This document shows positions 24,146-35,130 of a stretch of 64,000 bases of DNA, one piece after another; position 1 is the first letter of the stretch; each line of letters opens with the position of its first letter. The DNA is from Symbiodinium kawagutii. Taxonomy: Eukaryota; Sar; Dinophyceae; Suessiales; Symbiodiniaceae. The stretch spans positions 146,089 through 210,088 of the forward strand of contig VSDK01022000.1 of NCBI GenBank assembly GCA_009767595.1. Reading direction: 5' to 3'. The position numbers and the translations under genes are program-made. Under the pieces are notes generated by a model. It was given only the letters and a program-made list of their open reading frames with translations, was not told the origin of the DNA and searched no databases.

Positions 24146-24469
24146 ATGCAGCACCAGGCTGAAACTGGGACAGGGCTCCGCAACTTTTTTCTGCTTGCTC
24201 CAACAGCGGATCTGCATCTGCAGTTGGCCGTGCCCGGGAATGAAGGGATCCTGTCCCTGTCCCTAGTACCCCTTGACTGGTCGTTCACAATAAGAGAAAA
24301 GTTGGATGGCCAGTTTTTTGTCTTGGGAATTCTCACCTTTATAACAAACCAACATTCCCAACCAAACGGGCCAGTGCCTTGGGAAGGGAGTCTCACAACG
24401 ACAATCTACGTCGATCGGTCACCCCGCACAACAAAGACTTTGCACAAAACTGCTGCGGCAAGGGCTTGA
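24146..24469 (+). CDS. Unsupported 107-codon open frame
   Basis: One of the longer frames outside the retrotransposon. It reads LAPTADLHLQLAVPGNEGIL and onward with even composition and ends in TGA. A second plus frame (23,869-24,162) overlaps its start, and a minus frame (24,136-24,396) covers it. It could be an exon; no splice partner was found and no family is recognised. Confidence 0.25.
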   Translation: MQHQAETGTGLRNFFLLAPTADLHLQLAVPGNEGILSLSLVPLDWSFTIREKLDGQFFVLGILTFITNQHSQPNGPVPWEGSLTTTIYVDRSPRTTKTLHKTAAARA

Positions 24470-24878
24470 GCATGGGAAAACCAATCTGGGGGTTGATCAA
24501 GTCACTGTTGGTTGATGTGCGACCAGCAGTTGGATGATCAAACTGAGAATCGGCTGGATGGTGAACATGGTGAATCACGTTTTGCCAGAGAAATGGAGAC
24601 ACTGCCAATAAGATTCTGAAGTCAAAATATGTCAAAATACAACATTGCCACGAGACCCTGCCCCTCTATGGCAACTATCACGAACAGCAGTGAAGCAGAA
24701 TTAGGGTTCTCTTGATTTCTCCTGTACATCATCTATTGTTTGTGGAGGAGTAGCAGGGAGCAACATTTGTGTACGTCTCGAATAAGAAGCACAAGGTCGG
24801 CTATAAACTTCACAGCATGGCTATGGATCAAGTGTAATAGATACTGTACCTAAGAGACTTTGGCCAAATCGGGCACTT

Positions 24879-25118
24879 TTGTGTGTCAAATCCGTTTATG
24901 ACATGGGGCAAACATCGCCATTCTATTCTGTTGGCAGCAACATCTGTTTGCACATGCCACAGCCCCAACCGTCACGGAAAGCGACAACTCCCACAACAAC
25001 TGTACGCAAGAGAAAAACGGATCTGGCACCGAAGGATGGAGAAAGCGGAAAGAAATTAAAACCAATGAAAACGGGATGGATTCGAGGGGATGGATTTGCT
25101 CATCCCACTGTTACGTAA
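24879..25118 (+). CDS. Candidate basic C-terminal exon
   Basis: A 79-codon frame whose second half is strongly basic (TTTVRKRKTDLAPKDGES, then KKLKPMK), like a nuclear or nucleic-acid-binding tail, ending at TAA. The upstream half is less coding-like. No acceptor was fixed and no family recognised. Confidence 0.28.
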   Translation: MCVKSVYDMGQTSPFYSVGSNICLHMPQPQPSRKATTPTTTVRKRKTDLAPKDGESGKKLKPMKTGWIRGDGFAHPTVT

Positions 25119-25365
25119 CTGTATGAAATAACTATTTACCCAAATCGGCATGGCTAACGTGAGCACAGTTATGGTAGAGGAAATACGAACTTGAGCGCGT
25201 GTTGGCGATCCCACTATTCCAAAACGACCAGGCTTGTCACTGAGAAGACACCAAAATCTGGCAGTGCAATGTAGCTATGGCGCGGGTACAGTACCATGAA
25301 TGAAATAAGTTGCTTGGTTGATGTCAAATAATCACTCAAACTACCACTGGTAGAATATGGCAAAT

Positions 25366-25483
25366 GGGTGTTGGTCAAATGCCTGCACCCCTGGTTCCCT
25401 TATCATTTATTAACCATTGTTTTTCCTATTATCGTTGCTGATTTTCCCCCATTGTTGGTTGGTCAATATTGACCCATAGCCAG
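25366..25483. repeat. Family 2 palindrome
   Basis: GGGTGTTGGTCAAATGCCTG at the left (altered); right end ATATTGACCCATAGCCAG intact. Confidence 0.7.
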
Positions 25484-25713
25484 ATATAGCTAGCTTGTTA
25501 GGTCCATAAGCCAACAGGTCTACCTGGGAGGCACCACCCGCATCTAGGCTACACATGGCTACACCATTTACCATCCCCAGTTGTTCCTGGTTGGTTCAAG
25601 AGAGACGTGGGGCTACCATGGAGGACGTGGGGCTACCCGGCTGGAATGGCGTGCGTACATGTATGTACATGTATAAAGAATGCTACTGATGTATTGAGCA
25701 ACAAAAGGTTCAA

Positions 25714-26061
25714 TCAAATATATGTCCCCATGATTTGTAGAAAGGTAAATCTATGACGTGTTTTACTGTTAATATGTATGAAGATTGATGTACACTCCAC
25801 ATCTGCATAAACATCACCACACCTGGACATAAACAAATTCGACGTGCCATCCTCGGTGCTGAAATTAAAATTTGCCTTCAGAGACGAGGCGGGGTGTAGC
25901 TTGATGGGCCAGAAAGCAATCTCAGCGGTAGCGAAAAAATGTGCCCGAACCAAGCAGCCAAGCATATCACAGCATGAGCCAACCAAACGATGTGTGAATC
26001 GGCAGGGCGGATGAAAATCTGTAGGGTAGCCACTGAGTTTGATCCCGCAACAACAAACCAA
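25714..26061 (-). CDS. 115-codon open frame, possible exon
   Basis: A minus frame reading CDMLGCLVRAHFFATAEIAF, then SLKANFNFSTEDGTSNLF, and cysteines in GDVYADVEC, ending in TAA. It is long for this AT content and has a plausible membrane-like segment, but a second minus frame (25,878-26,084) overlaps it and no splice chain is found. Function unknown. Confidence 0.3.
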   Translation of the reverse strand: MVCCCGIKLSGYPTDFHPPCRFTHRLVGSCCDMLGCLVRAHFFATAEIAFWPIKLHPASSLKANFNFSTEDGTSNLFMSRCGDVYADVECTSIFIHINSKTRHRFTFLQIMGTYI

Positions 26062-27240
26062 CTAGGGTTTATTTCATGGCTCAAAGTGAACCATCAATGA
26101 ACCATCAATGCTTTTGGGATGCAACCAAGAGTGATGAAACAATTATGGTCGGGGGTTAAGAATTGAGAGTCGAGGAGGTAAGTCTGAGGATCATCATCAA
26201 ATATACTGCTAGTCAGGCATGATAAGGTCCTGCGTTAAGCGGGTGTATATCAACCGAGAAATGGATGTAGCTCCACTTGCTTGGCCGCCCTTTAAAGAAA
26301 AACAACAATTTCAGAACAGTTCTTGTGGATTTTGGTGGTAGCCACCATCTTGGGGAATACCCATACAGGAAATTACAAACATCGATTACATGCAAAACCC
26401 AAGAAACTAAGCCTTGCAGTAGGGATTGCTGAAGAAATTTGCAGCCAAAACCGCCGCTACAAGTCTGATGATAGTACTTGGCAATCATTATTCTTTTGAG
26501 AGGTCTCATCATGATGATCAAAGCACCTTGAAATGGCTCAATCCCAATGGCCTGCGGTTCCTATACAATCTTGCGAGCCATGGTTAGTGGTTCGATCCCT
26601 GGTATGTGGTATCAACCAGCGCCAACCCAAAAGTTATAACCCCTATGAATGGTTTTAACTCCCAACAATGGTTTATAACCCTAATTGCTTCTGGATGCTT
26701 GGTGGTCCTCTGCCCCTCCGTGGTGTGTCAGGGGGTGAGTCAGCAACAAGTCCATGGCTGGCTTGAAAACCGCGGGTCGTTTCAACTGCTGGTGGTGGAT
26801 TGTGGGGTTCTGTTTTGTTTATCTGTTGGAAAATGGGCTTAGAAGGGCTTACAGTAGATGAGCGTCTGAGCAAAGTGGTTCAGTCCAAATCCAATCATCG
26901 ACCAGTCCCTTGACTGGGTGGAAGTGAAAAGTTGACGACAGAGGGCCGTATGTAGTTGCGAGTCAAAACCTTGGAAATTACCATCAATTACCCTGGTGAA
27001 CATCCCCCAAATGTCCAGCGTTGAGATGTTCACCTCGCCGCCATTTTTCGATGGTTTGTGACGTGACTCAGCTCGCCTTATAGTAGGTGTATCCCCCTCT
27101 TATTCTTGGTCATTAACCAGCTAGTGAACCACTATTGACTAGCTAACTAAACGTTGAATAAACGATGCTGGTTCATAATCAATCATTATTGCCATATCAA
27201 TAGGTTCCTGATAGATATATTGATTCTGATCATTGATCAT
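26062..27240. other. Stretch without a supported gene
   Basis: AT-rich DNA. Between 26,585 and 26,680 are words like those of the short families but no complete element. The plus and minus frames near 26,606-26,873 overlap each other and show no splice sites. Confidence 0.45.
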
Positions 27241-27256
27241 TATCCAGCTACGTAAT

Positions 27257-27258
<2 letters not shown>

Positions 27259-27320
<62 letters not shown>

Positions 27321-27588
27321 CAATCATCATCACAATCATCATCACAATCATCATCANNNNNNNNNNNNNNNNNNNNNNNNNNNNNNNNNNNNNNNNNNNN
27401 NNNNNNNNNNNNNNNNNNNNNNNNNNNNNNNNNNNNNNNNNNNNNNNNNNNNNNNNNNNNNNNNNNNNNNNNNNNNNNNNNNNNNNNNNNNNNNNNNNNN
27501 NNNNNNNNNNNNNNNNNNNNNNNNNNNNNNNNNNNNNNNNNNNNNNNNNNNNNNNNNNNNNNNNNNNNNNNNNNNNNNNNNNNNNNNN

Positions 27589-27626
<38 letters not shown>

Positions 27627-27652
27627 TTCATCTTCATCATCATCATCATCAT
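27259..27652. repeat. ATC trinucleotide microsatellite spanning an assembly gap
   Basis: ATC units run from 27,259 to 27,356 with periodic CACAATCATCAT interruptions, continue after the gap from 27,589 to 27,652, and include TCTTCATCTTCA near the end. The gap presumably exists because the repeat could not be assembled. Poly-Ile/poly-His frames here are artefacts. Confidence 0.92.
27357..27588. other. Assembly gap, 232 Ns
   Basis: Run of N inside the ATC microsatellite. Confidence 0.99.
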
Positions 27653-27897
27653 CGACCGTGAACCAACAACCAGCTTACTAACCGTTTTACAAACCATTAG
27701 CAAGGATTATGATCAACCAATCGCCAGTTGGTAGATCCCCATCATCAATATCATCGACCACCAACAACCGGAACAACCCCATAAACACCAACAGTTTCTT
27801 GGAAACTCTGCTTCCATGGTTGCTGGTGACAGCTGATGCACTCTTCGCCACCCCATGAATCTCCAAGCAGCCCATCGAAGCTCGATGAGACCCCTAC

Positions 27898-27948
27898 CTT
27901 ACAACCACGGGCAAAGTCCCAGCCGTAGCATCCAGCAGTTGGATCCAT
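27898..27948 (-). CDS. Candidate 51-bp exon
   Basis: Minus strand: TTGCCCAG, then 17 codons reading MDPTAGCYGWDFARGCK, then GTAGGG. Both splice sites are good and it is phase 0 at both ends. The frame also stays open through the donor to 27,780 (with ECISCHQQPWKQ), so a longer exon is possible. Unknown function. Confidence 0.38.
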
Positions 27949-28257
27949 CTGGGCAATTGGATTCATATGGGCAATGATGATTGACTATAGTGACTAATTA
28001 TGGTCAATTGCAGGTGATAACAACCAACAATGTGGCTGATGATTGTTCATGGTAGATCCACTTGGGCCAAAACAGTGGTACCCCCAAAACCAATGGCTCC
28101 CTTGTAAAATGAACATTTTTTGGTGAAGAATTGGTCAGCATATTTTGGCACATACCCACTTGTTCATAAACTTATCTTCTGGCATGAATCACCGATTTTT
28201 CGCAGGTGAACTGCAATCAAGCGCTGGATCTACCGGCTGTGATAAAAACTAACCCAT

Positions 28258-28357
28258 AGCTGCTTGGTGGTTGAACCCCTGTGAAAAATATGGCTCAACA
28301 AACCAACCCTTGATGAATATTGGGAACATAAAAATGTTTCAAACCACCAACTAGTTA
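28258..28357. repeat. Family 3 palindrome
   Basis: AGCTGCTTGGTGGTTGAACC at the left and TTTCAAACCACCAACTAG at the right. Confidence 0.75.
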
Positions 28358-28752
28358 GAAGTATGGCATTGGTAAGGGCAATCGCTCTGCTGTTGGCTAA
28401 CTATAAAAGGCTGGATAAAGGATGCGGCATCCAGTGTTTCTTAACGCTACAGTGATTGAGGATCACAATCAATCACAAGCTGTAACATGTTGGGTTTGGA
28501 ATTTTCCAGGCATTGGCATGGAGCGGTAGATAAGCACAATGATCACAAATGGTCACAATAACGATTGGTGTTGTTCCTGTTGTTGGTGGTGGAAGTTAAT
28601 ACTCTTATTGGTGGTGGTTGTTGCGATTGGTTGTTTGTTTCTTCGTGTTGTTGATTATGTTTTTTACTGCAAATGGCAACCTACTTCCCCCAAGCGGACA
28701 CAGCAAACAAATCTTACTGCCGCTGACGGTGTTGATGTTACTGTTGTTGTAG

Positions 28753-28753
28753 G

Positions 28754-28828
<75 letters not shown>
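28753..28828. repeat. GTT trinucleotide microsatellite
   Basis: About 25 GTT units. Val, Asn and Gln homopolymer frames over it are artefacts. The right flank (28,865-28,985) is purine-rich GAAAAGCAGAAAAGC-like sequence. No gene is supported from 28,360 to 29,400. Confidence 0.93.
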
Positions 28829-29110
28829 CTTTGTTGGTCCGGATCTTGATAGCACCAGGTGACGCAAGAAGCAAAAAAACAGAAAAGCCGAAAAGAACAA
28901 AACAATAGGAAGACTGAAAAACAGAACAAGAAAGGAAACAAAGAAGCCAAAGGCCAAGAAGCAGAAAAGCAGCGGATCTGAAAAAAATTCCATCCTAGTT
29001 AAATAATTGCCTTGAAAGAAGGCAACCCCAGCACTAATGGCTGGTGGTCAGTTGCCCCAAAAATATGCATGTGGAATCCATCATCCCCTGGTATGGTTGA
29101 AAATAAGAAC

Positions 29111-29216
29111 CTGGTGGTTTCTCACAAGAGGGGTACCCCCAGTTATCATCAAGTTTATTGACCATTTATAGTAATAAACCAACCATGCTATGGGGTTCCC
29201 CATGGCTACCACCACA
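29111..29216. repeat. Family 1 palindrome, right end altered
   Basis: GGTGGTTTCTCACAAGAGGG at the left; the right arm ends GGGGTTCCCCATGGCTACCA instead of the usual TTGAGAAACC. Confidence 0.65.
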
Positions 29217-29410
29217 TGTTGGAAGCCACCAACCAGTTGAATCTTCTTGAGTTGACGAGTGAAAACTCATTATGTTCACTGTTGGTCCCTGATGACTAGT
29301 GATGGTGAATGATATCAACCAACCTAGTTGGAATCATCATCATTTACCATCATCGTATTATATATATAACCATTGTTGTCGACCATGGTTCCCAACCAAT
29401 TCCACTTGAC

Positions 29411-29492
29411 CTCCCAGGCACGGTTCCGTGTTCGGTGCCACGGGTGACCATCTCCTTCTCCGCGATCTCGGCCATCTTAGCACGCTGATCAC
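29411..29492 (-). CDS. Candidate 82-bp exon, charged helix
   Basis: Minus strand: CTTCGAG precedes, GTCAAG follows. Encoded segment GDQRAKMAEIAEKEMVTRGT and onward, with high third-position GC. An in-frame ATG upstream (about 29,525) could make it a first exon. Enters and leaves with two bases. Left flank is CATCATTTACCATCATC; TGATG words follow on the right. Unknown function. Confidence 0.4.
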
Positions 29493-30179
29493 CTCGAAGA
29501 TTCACCAAAAATCCGAGCGGGCGCATGGTGGTCACCAACCATCAGTCAATCAGCAAGTCATTACCATCAGTGATTCATCGCTGAGTGATGACTGGCTGGT
29601 AATGACTCAATGATGTGAGTGATATTCAATATCACCAGTGATTCATCAGTGATTCATGATTGAAGCAATAATGACTTGAGTCATGTCATTCAGCGATTCA
29701 GTCAGTGATTGAGTGGTCGATATTGATTCATTGATTGGCTGGTTGGTTGGTTCAGTGATTCATTGATATCAATGGGCTGATTGATGGTTCGACGGATGTG
29801 TCATATAATGTCTGATTTGATATACCAGCAGAGACCAGTAGTACACCATGTGCGTTTAATCGTTTCTCCCCTGAAGGCGGCATCCAAAAGGATCCAGAGA
29901 GAAACCAATAAACCATGGAACTGCGACTCCATCTTTCAGAATCCAGAATCCATTTAGAACTACCTGGATTCCCGAGATCACTTAGGTGGAACCCCATGAA
30001 TAGAAAACCTGAGGCCTGAAAGTACCTAGAAGTGATGTCGAAACAACCGCGGTATCAAGGATACATGATGCACCGATTGGCCAGTAATCATTGCGGATAG
30101 CAATAAATTTAGCTATTGGATACTGATATTCACCAACTATTGGAAATTGGGGAATAGCTGAATGGATCTGAATGCTTGT

Positions 30180-30232
30180 TTCCGAACATTTTTTGGGGCT
30201 CCCAATGTTGAGAAACGTCCAAATGGTAGTTG
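30180..30232. repeat. Family 1 right-arm fragment
   Basis: TTTTTTGGGGCTCCCAATGT and TTGAGAAACGTCC, followed directly by a family 4 arm (GGTAGTTGTTTAGCC). Confidence 0.55.
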
Positions 30233-30961
30233 TTTAGCCATTGTTCTTGCTTATTGTATCAATGTTTTTCGGAGCGAAGGACAAAAAAATGGCCACATCC
30301 ATGTGATGCCTCACTGCTCCAAGCTGCGCTTCATGATCATGGTGCGCACCTGCAATGGCGCAAGGGAGTTTGGCCAACATAGGTTTAGTAATGATAGCGA
30401 CCAAGGGAAACTGGTGACCAATCATGATAGTGCATGATGAATGATTAAGCCAACTAGAAATCATACACTGGTTAACAATCATTTACTGGTTGACCCATTC
30501 AAGCATGAAAACTGGTGAATGATTAAGAGGGTTCGAACTTCGGATGAGGGACTCGCCATGGTCATGCCATGGTCCATGAATATTGTAACCAAACGGCTAG
30601 GATTTTCTTGCCCAAGGCTATCATGTTGGGACGGTGGTGGGAGGCCTGTGATGGGTAAAGGAAAGCTGATTCACAACTCTATTGGTTGGTGGGTGTTGAG
30701 CACGACAATTAACACAATTGCTCACTCTGGCACTCAGCACCACACGTGAGCAACTGGATAGCCCACAACTCTCAACCCAAGTGACCAAGCCAATCATTCT
30801 GGACCAGTTTGATGGCAACAATCCCGAATAAGCAAGTTGATATAGAGATTATTGACAGGCGTTGATAACTGTACTCAACCACCACCAACCAAAAACTAAA
30901 CACATATAAAGACTCTATGAACCGTCATTTTCGATGAAACAAACGTGTTTGCAATTTCTAA

Positions 30962-31376
30962 TCACGAAATGATGGAGTTGTCCTCCATGAACTGGCACCA
31001 GTGCAGGTTCTCACAGCAGTGCAGGTTCTCACAGCACGAGTTGTATGTGAATATCTCAGCGCGGCTAGCCGGCTTCATGGGCATTCCCAGCTGATGAACC
31101 TAGGTCAAGTTCTGGGGTTTGTGCGTGGCCTCCAGGTCTGTGTGCAACAATAACTTGAAAGGTCAATAAGCAGAACTGCCATCAAAAATGGCCATCCGTT
31201 GATCATCTGGAGCGGAAAACCCTATAATCTCATACGATCTCCATGAATCTTCGAACTTTAATAGCCCACAACGGCTTTTTCTCCACGCGTGGCCCCTTCA
31301 CCGGCGCCTCATCTTGATGGGTAGCACTGTAGCAACAGAAGGAGCAGCAACAAAGCCAGAAAATCAACACGATCAC
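30962..31376 (-). CDS. Last two exons of an unknown membrane protein
   Basis: Minus exons 31376-31236 (141 bp, 47 codons) and 31090-30962 (129 bp, 42 codons plus TGA). The first follows CCCGGCAG and ends before GTATGAG; the second follows TTCATCAG; both are phase 0. The 145-bp intron is of plausible size. The first exon begins with a membrane segment (VIVLIFWLCCCSFCCYS), then a polar stretch. The tail has a duplicated CCENLH motif produced by an 18-bp tandem repeat, then WCQFMEDNSIIS. Ten cysteines lie in 89 residues. The upstream exon was not found; a nearby MDELWGREH frame would need a 35-bp intron. A plus-strand 42-codon frame covers the last exon. Family unknown. Confidence 0.5.
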
Positions 31377-31432
31377 CTGCCGGGAGTCACAACCGGACTA
31401 TGGTCAGTGACGTGTTCCCGTCCCCACAGCTC

Positions 31433-31501
31433 ATCCATTTTGAACCATCTACAGCAGTAAACCAACCATTATTTGGGGGTTCCCTATTTTGAGAAACCAC
31501 T
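31433..31501. repeat. Family 1 fragment, right part
   Basis: CAGTAAACCAACCATTATTT, GGGGGTTCCC and CTATTTTGAGAAACCACT present; the left arm is missing. Confidence 0.65.
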
Positions 31502-31509
31502 AATTAGAT

Positions 31510-33560
31510 GATTAGTGCTTCCGGATGATTCCAAGAAATTGTTGTTCAGGGAACAAGTCACCATGTATTCCTGGCTGCCAGGACTATGGTGGGAATATGT
31601 ACTGAACACAATAGTAGCCTCATATCATGACATGACTATCAACCAAAGGACTTATGACTCACCCGGCCAAACTACTAAGAATCAAATCACACAACCAAAG
31701 AACAAAGAATCAAATCAGCCAAGCAAGTTCAAGCAAAGAAAGTATGTTTGTTTGAACGACTTTCTACCAGCAGTTTCCCCTCTTAGCTGTAGATCATTCA
31801 TTGAGCTGACAAGGCCAAGAGTTGTCTCACGGCCAACTATAGTTAATTTAACGGTGGCTGAGAGATAGTCATTTGTTTGTCGATTGTTTTGATTCAAGGG
31901 TCTTTGTCATTGATGACTACTTTTTTGGAAAAAATAACCTGGACCCTCAAAGGCCGTCCCATTGAAAACCCAATCTTTACCCATCTGAGAGGATCTGTCT
32001 TGTATCTTCAATCCACAACCTTTCGATTATTATGGATTCAAAATTCACTTCTCATCATCTAATGATAAAACATGGCAACACTGTTGCGTCAACCCGACGG
32101 AGATACGTTCAGATTCACGTTGTTGGAAAGAATCAAGAACTTGCGCTCATAATATCATGTTTTTATAATGTTCATCGGGTACGCGTACTGGTGCGCAGCA
32201 TGCATCACTGTCTTTGTCGGTCAAAACATCATAGACTCTGTAAGAGTGTATGATCCATGTGTGCAGATGCCTCATGTGCATATACATATTTGCTTTGTGT
32301 ATCAGTATCATATGTTGGCGTTCAGTACTAAGTATAATAAATACATATTTATATATATATATAAACACTAATGAATGTATACATGTGACTATAAATGTAC
32401 ATATTAATACCAACACATTCCATTACATTCCAACACACATCTAGTGGTCAACTACCACTATACAACAATTAGATACAATGAGCGTGTGGTGTTGCTATTG
32501 GTCCACACACACCCCGGGCCACTGCCACGCATTCCAACAAAACATGACCAGTGGCAGATTGTACTGGTGCATCTTCTCTTCCTGATCCACATGACCATGA
32601 TGAATGACAACGGAGGGCTAAATCAAAAGACTGAGCCTAACCATGAATTTGTTCATGGATAATTATGTTTATATAAATATTGCATTTAGAATGCTTAATG
32701 TTCAGTACTCCCAGTCAAAGGTGCATTCAATGCAACAGTTCATGTCTTTGCCCAAATATCATATCAAACTGCTACTGACTCTCAAGCTCAGGCCATCGGT
32801 ATGTTGGCACCCATGTTTGGTCAACTACGACCCAGCTGAAAAATGTCGAATCAGTCAAGAATTAGATGGATCATCTACTATCATCGACTCAACACATTGC
32901 AAAACTATCCATTTCAAGACGAATTGCCAATTGGATCTAATTAGTTCACTAATTTCATAGTCGTTATACATTTCATATCTAGTTACAGTACATAGTCATC
33001 AGCTGACATCAGCTGACTATGAAGACAACTCTTTGTCGGCTGCTCAGGTGACAGTTGCAGGTACTGAGTCGATCAACTGGGTCCCATGTCCGCTTCACCA
33101 GTCGATGCGGACATGGGCAAAATACCTTGCAGTGGTAAAGGGTAGAGCATCCAACAACACAACCTGTCTTTGTCTTTGGATCTTAATCTAGTCAACTTTG
33201 AGGATATTTGGTGTCTTGACCAATACCCATGTGTTCATTATTGGTTGGCTTTGGCAACTCGATGTGTGTTGGTGATCTCTTGTTATCTTAGATTAACTTA
33301 TGTTGGTCTTTATTTTGGAATGAATGGGTTGTATATATGGAAATTACGCACGATGGAATGTAGAGCATTGTCCTTGGCAAACAACAACATCTGATGCGGT
33401 GGCCATTATAGTGACCTCACTATGCATGTGCGATACACACTGCCTCTTTGTTGGATATCCCAACTGGTACAGTATTGTTTTCTGTTCACAATCAATCTTA
33501 TCATTTGTTGATTATGCTGTCATTCTCATTGTGATCGTTGCTTGGGGATGATTAGTGTTT
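31510..33560. other. Stretch without a supported gene
   Basis: Mostly AT-rich. A 117-codon plus frame (31,515-31,868) and several short hydrophobic frames (33,170-33,551) exist without splice partners. A small repeat of GTCGATGCGGACATGG-like bases flanks 33,082-33,120. TATATATA at 32,350. Confidence 0.45.
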
Positions 33561-33566
33561 GATCCA

Positions 33567-33626
33567 TGTTAGGTGTTTCTGAAAATAGGGCTACCCCCAA
33601 ATCATCCAATATTAGTCATTTATAGC
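33567..33626. repeat. Family 1 palindrome, left half split by the retrotransposon
   Basis: GGTGTTTCTGAAAATAGGGC, ACCCCCAAATCATCC, then ATTAGTCATTTATAGC. The element resumes at 42,701 after the retrotransposon. Confidence 0.85.
33622..33626. repeat. Target-site duplication, left copy
   Basis: ATAGC immediately before the TG of the left LTR; the identical five bases follow the CA of the right LTR at 42,701-42,705. Confidence 0.92.
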
Positions 33627-33775
33627 TGAGAACAGCCCAGTTTGAGTTCAAGTCAAATCAACTTGGGTACAGATCAGTGGCTCCATTTTGGGAGCGCTAC
33701 GGCTCTCATGAAACCGCCTACGGACAGGCCCTTTGTTGCTCAAGAATAAAAAGGAGTGACAGTTGTCCGTTCGCA
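33627..33775 (+). repeat. Left LTR, 149 bp
   Basis: Starts TGAGAACAGCCC and ends CCGTTCGCA, so it has TG...CA ends. Contains CCATTTTGG, which may matter as dinoflagellate promoters are reported to use a TTTT box, and AATAAA near 33,745. Short for a copia LTR. Confidence 0.95.
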
Positions 33776-33793
33776 GGTTATGAGCCCAACCAG
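33776..33793 (+). other. Primer-binding site for the anticodon arm of initiator tRNA-Met
   Basis: GGTTATGAGCCCAACCAG directly abuts the left LTR. Its complement contains GGGCTCATAACC, the anticodon stem-loop of eukaryotic initiator tRNA-Met with CAT as anticodon. This is not the 3' acceptor end of a tRNA. Drosophila copia is known to prime from a half-tRNA of initiator Met at the same internal place, so the same mechanism is inferred. Confidence 0.8.
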
Positions 33794-33816
33794 AGGCTTG
33801 TGACCGACCCGTTGGT

Positions 33817-35130
33817 ATGCAACGACGTTCCTCTTCGGTTCCACCATCCAGCCATGGTCCAAGCCCTCAGCCATTGATGCCACAGGAGGATAACCCATTT
33901 TGGTCCCAGAAAGCACGTACCGAGCTGCGCTTGGCCAGATCAAGACCAAGCAATCTGCCACCAGTACCAAATGATGATCAGGGACTTGATGGGTATGAGT
34001 CGTCCTCTCATGGTTTTCCAATTCAAGCTGGGAGTGATAGCAGTGGACAACAGGGTTGGGTACCCGTGCAGACCGAAGGGATGATGCCATCCGGAGATCC
34101 AGATGCGTCTGTCAGGATCACGGAAGGCCCAATTCAATTCGCAACAGCCTTCAAGACAGTGAGGCAACAAGTAGAGGCGATCGAAAAGACCAAGTTGGTG
34201 TCTCCGTCGAGGAAGGAAGTCAAGGACCCGCCAAACAGGGATCCACCAATGCCACCAACTAGGTTTAGAAAGAGATCGAGAAGTCCAGTTCGACCGGAAG
34301 CAGCTGCCAGCAGTGTGAGTCAAGTGTACAAAACACCACCAAGTAGCTGGCTAGGAAAACCCGGGGAGACCAAAGGCGATCCATCCAGCCCAGATGTGAA
34401 AGGGGACAGCCAAAGCCAGTCGCATTCGCCAAACATAGACCTAGAGAGAGAGATAGAGAGAAGGATGTTTGAGATGATGAAAGAAGAGAATCACAGGTTG
34501 AGGTTGGAATTGGAGCAGCTCAAAGCTGCCCCTATGGCTTCAGCAAGTGACCGATGGGAAATCATGCAACGTCATCCAATGAATACCTTCGATCCCTTTG
34601 CCTCTCCCGAAGCTAAGGTGAAGACCAGCCCTGGTGATGAACGTCACACTCCTGGAGGTACCCAAGTGCCACCAGGACCCGCTCCGGATTCGCCGTTACC
34701 ACCAGTGCCTCCAATGCCAGTAGGTCCATCACAGGGTAGCCAAGACATGGCAATCCAGTCACATGCTCCATGGGATCTCAGCGGTTATGTTGTATCCACG
34801 GGAGACCAGTTCAGGGGGCACCAGGGAATGAAGTGGTTGGGGGCACCACCAGTCTATGTGGGTCATGCAGTCTCCAAGACTGATGAGCATCAAGTGTCGT
34901 CGTGCCCAGGTGATCGAACCAAGCATCCGACCACAGATCATGTTAGGACATCAGCAATGTATCCACCAGCGCAGGGTCAAGTGTTGTCATCCGTCAGCCC
35001 CGAGCCTGTACAGCCCACTTCCGTGCATCCGTCGTCGTTGGATCCGGGTGAGAATCATCCGCATCCCCCTCCGTTCCATGTACAGAGTGATCATGCTGAA
35101 TCATGCTGGTTTGAGCACTGTAAAACATGA
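33817..35130 (+). CDS. Retrotransposon ORF1, disordered Gag-like N-terminal protein (437 aa)
   Basis: Opens 41 bases after the primer-binding site with MQRRSSSVPPSSHGPSP. Mostly Pro/Ser/Gly-rich and probably disordered, with a basic patch (RFRKRSRSPVRPE, about residues 150-162) and one coiled-coil-like stretch (LEREIERRMFEMMKEENHRL, about 209-228). It ends with SCWFEHCKT and TGA at 35,128. The next frame overlaps and its protein-like part starts at about 35,099, so joining the two needs a +1 shift (or an indel). Likely the N-terminal part of Gag. No known domain recognised. Confidence 0.85.
   Translation: MQRRSSSVPPSSHGPSPQPLMPQEDNPFWSQKARTELRLARSRPSNLPPVPNDDQGLDGYESSSHGFPIQAGSDSSGQQGWVPVQTEGMMPSGDPDASVRITEGPIQFATAFKTVRQQVEAIEKTKLVSPSRKEVKDPPNRDPPMPPTRFRKRSRSPVRPEAAASSVSQVYKTPPSSWLGKPGETKGDPSSPDVKGDSQSQSHSPNIDLEREIERRMFEMMKEENHRLRLELEQLKAAPMASASDRWEIMQRHPMNTFDPFASPEAKVKTSPGDERHTPGGTQVPPGPAPDSPLPPVPPMPVGPSQGSQDMAIQSHAPWDLSGYVVSTGDQFRGHQGMKWLGAPPVYVGHAVSKTDEHQVSSCPGDRTKHPTTDHVRTSAMYPPAQGQVLSSVSPEPVQPTSVHPSSLDPGENHPHPPPFHVQSDHAESCWFEHCKT

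Noticed and set aside
24136-24396. Minus frame opposite the 107-codon plus frame
   Set aside because: Composition and lack of splice sites make it a likely shadow.
26585-26602. Possible tRNA B-box (GGTTCGATCCC)
   Set aside because: No matching A-box, acceptor stem or anticodon arm at the right spacing; similar GGTTCGATCC words on the minus strand near 21,360 and 22,520 also lack a cloverleaf.
27233-27703. Long frames of poly-Ile, poly-His, poly-Asp and poly-Met
   Set aside because: Translations of the ATC microsatellite and the N gap, not genes.
28539-28993. Frames with poly-Val, poly-Asn, poly-Thr and poly-Gln
   Set aside because: Translations of the GTT microsatellite.
34856-35098. Upstream 81 codons of the long second retrotransposon frame
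   Set aside because: They overlap ORF1's protein-like sequence, and their own translation is Ile/Arg/His-heavy and unlike coding sequence, so the true frame is taken to begin near 35,099.
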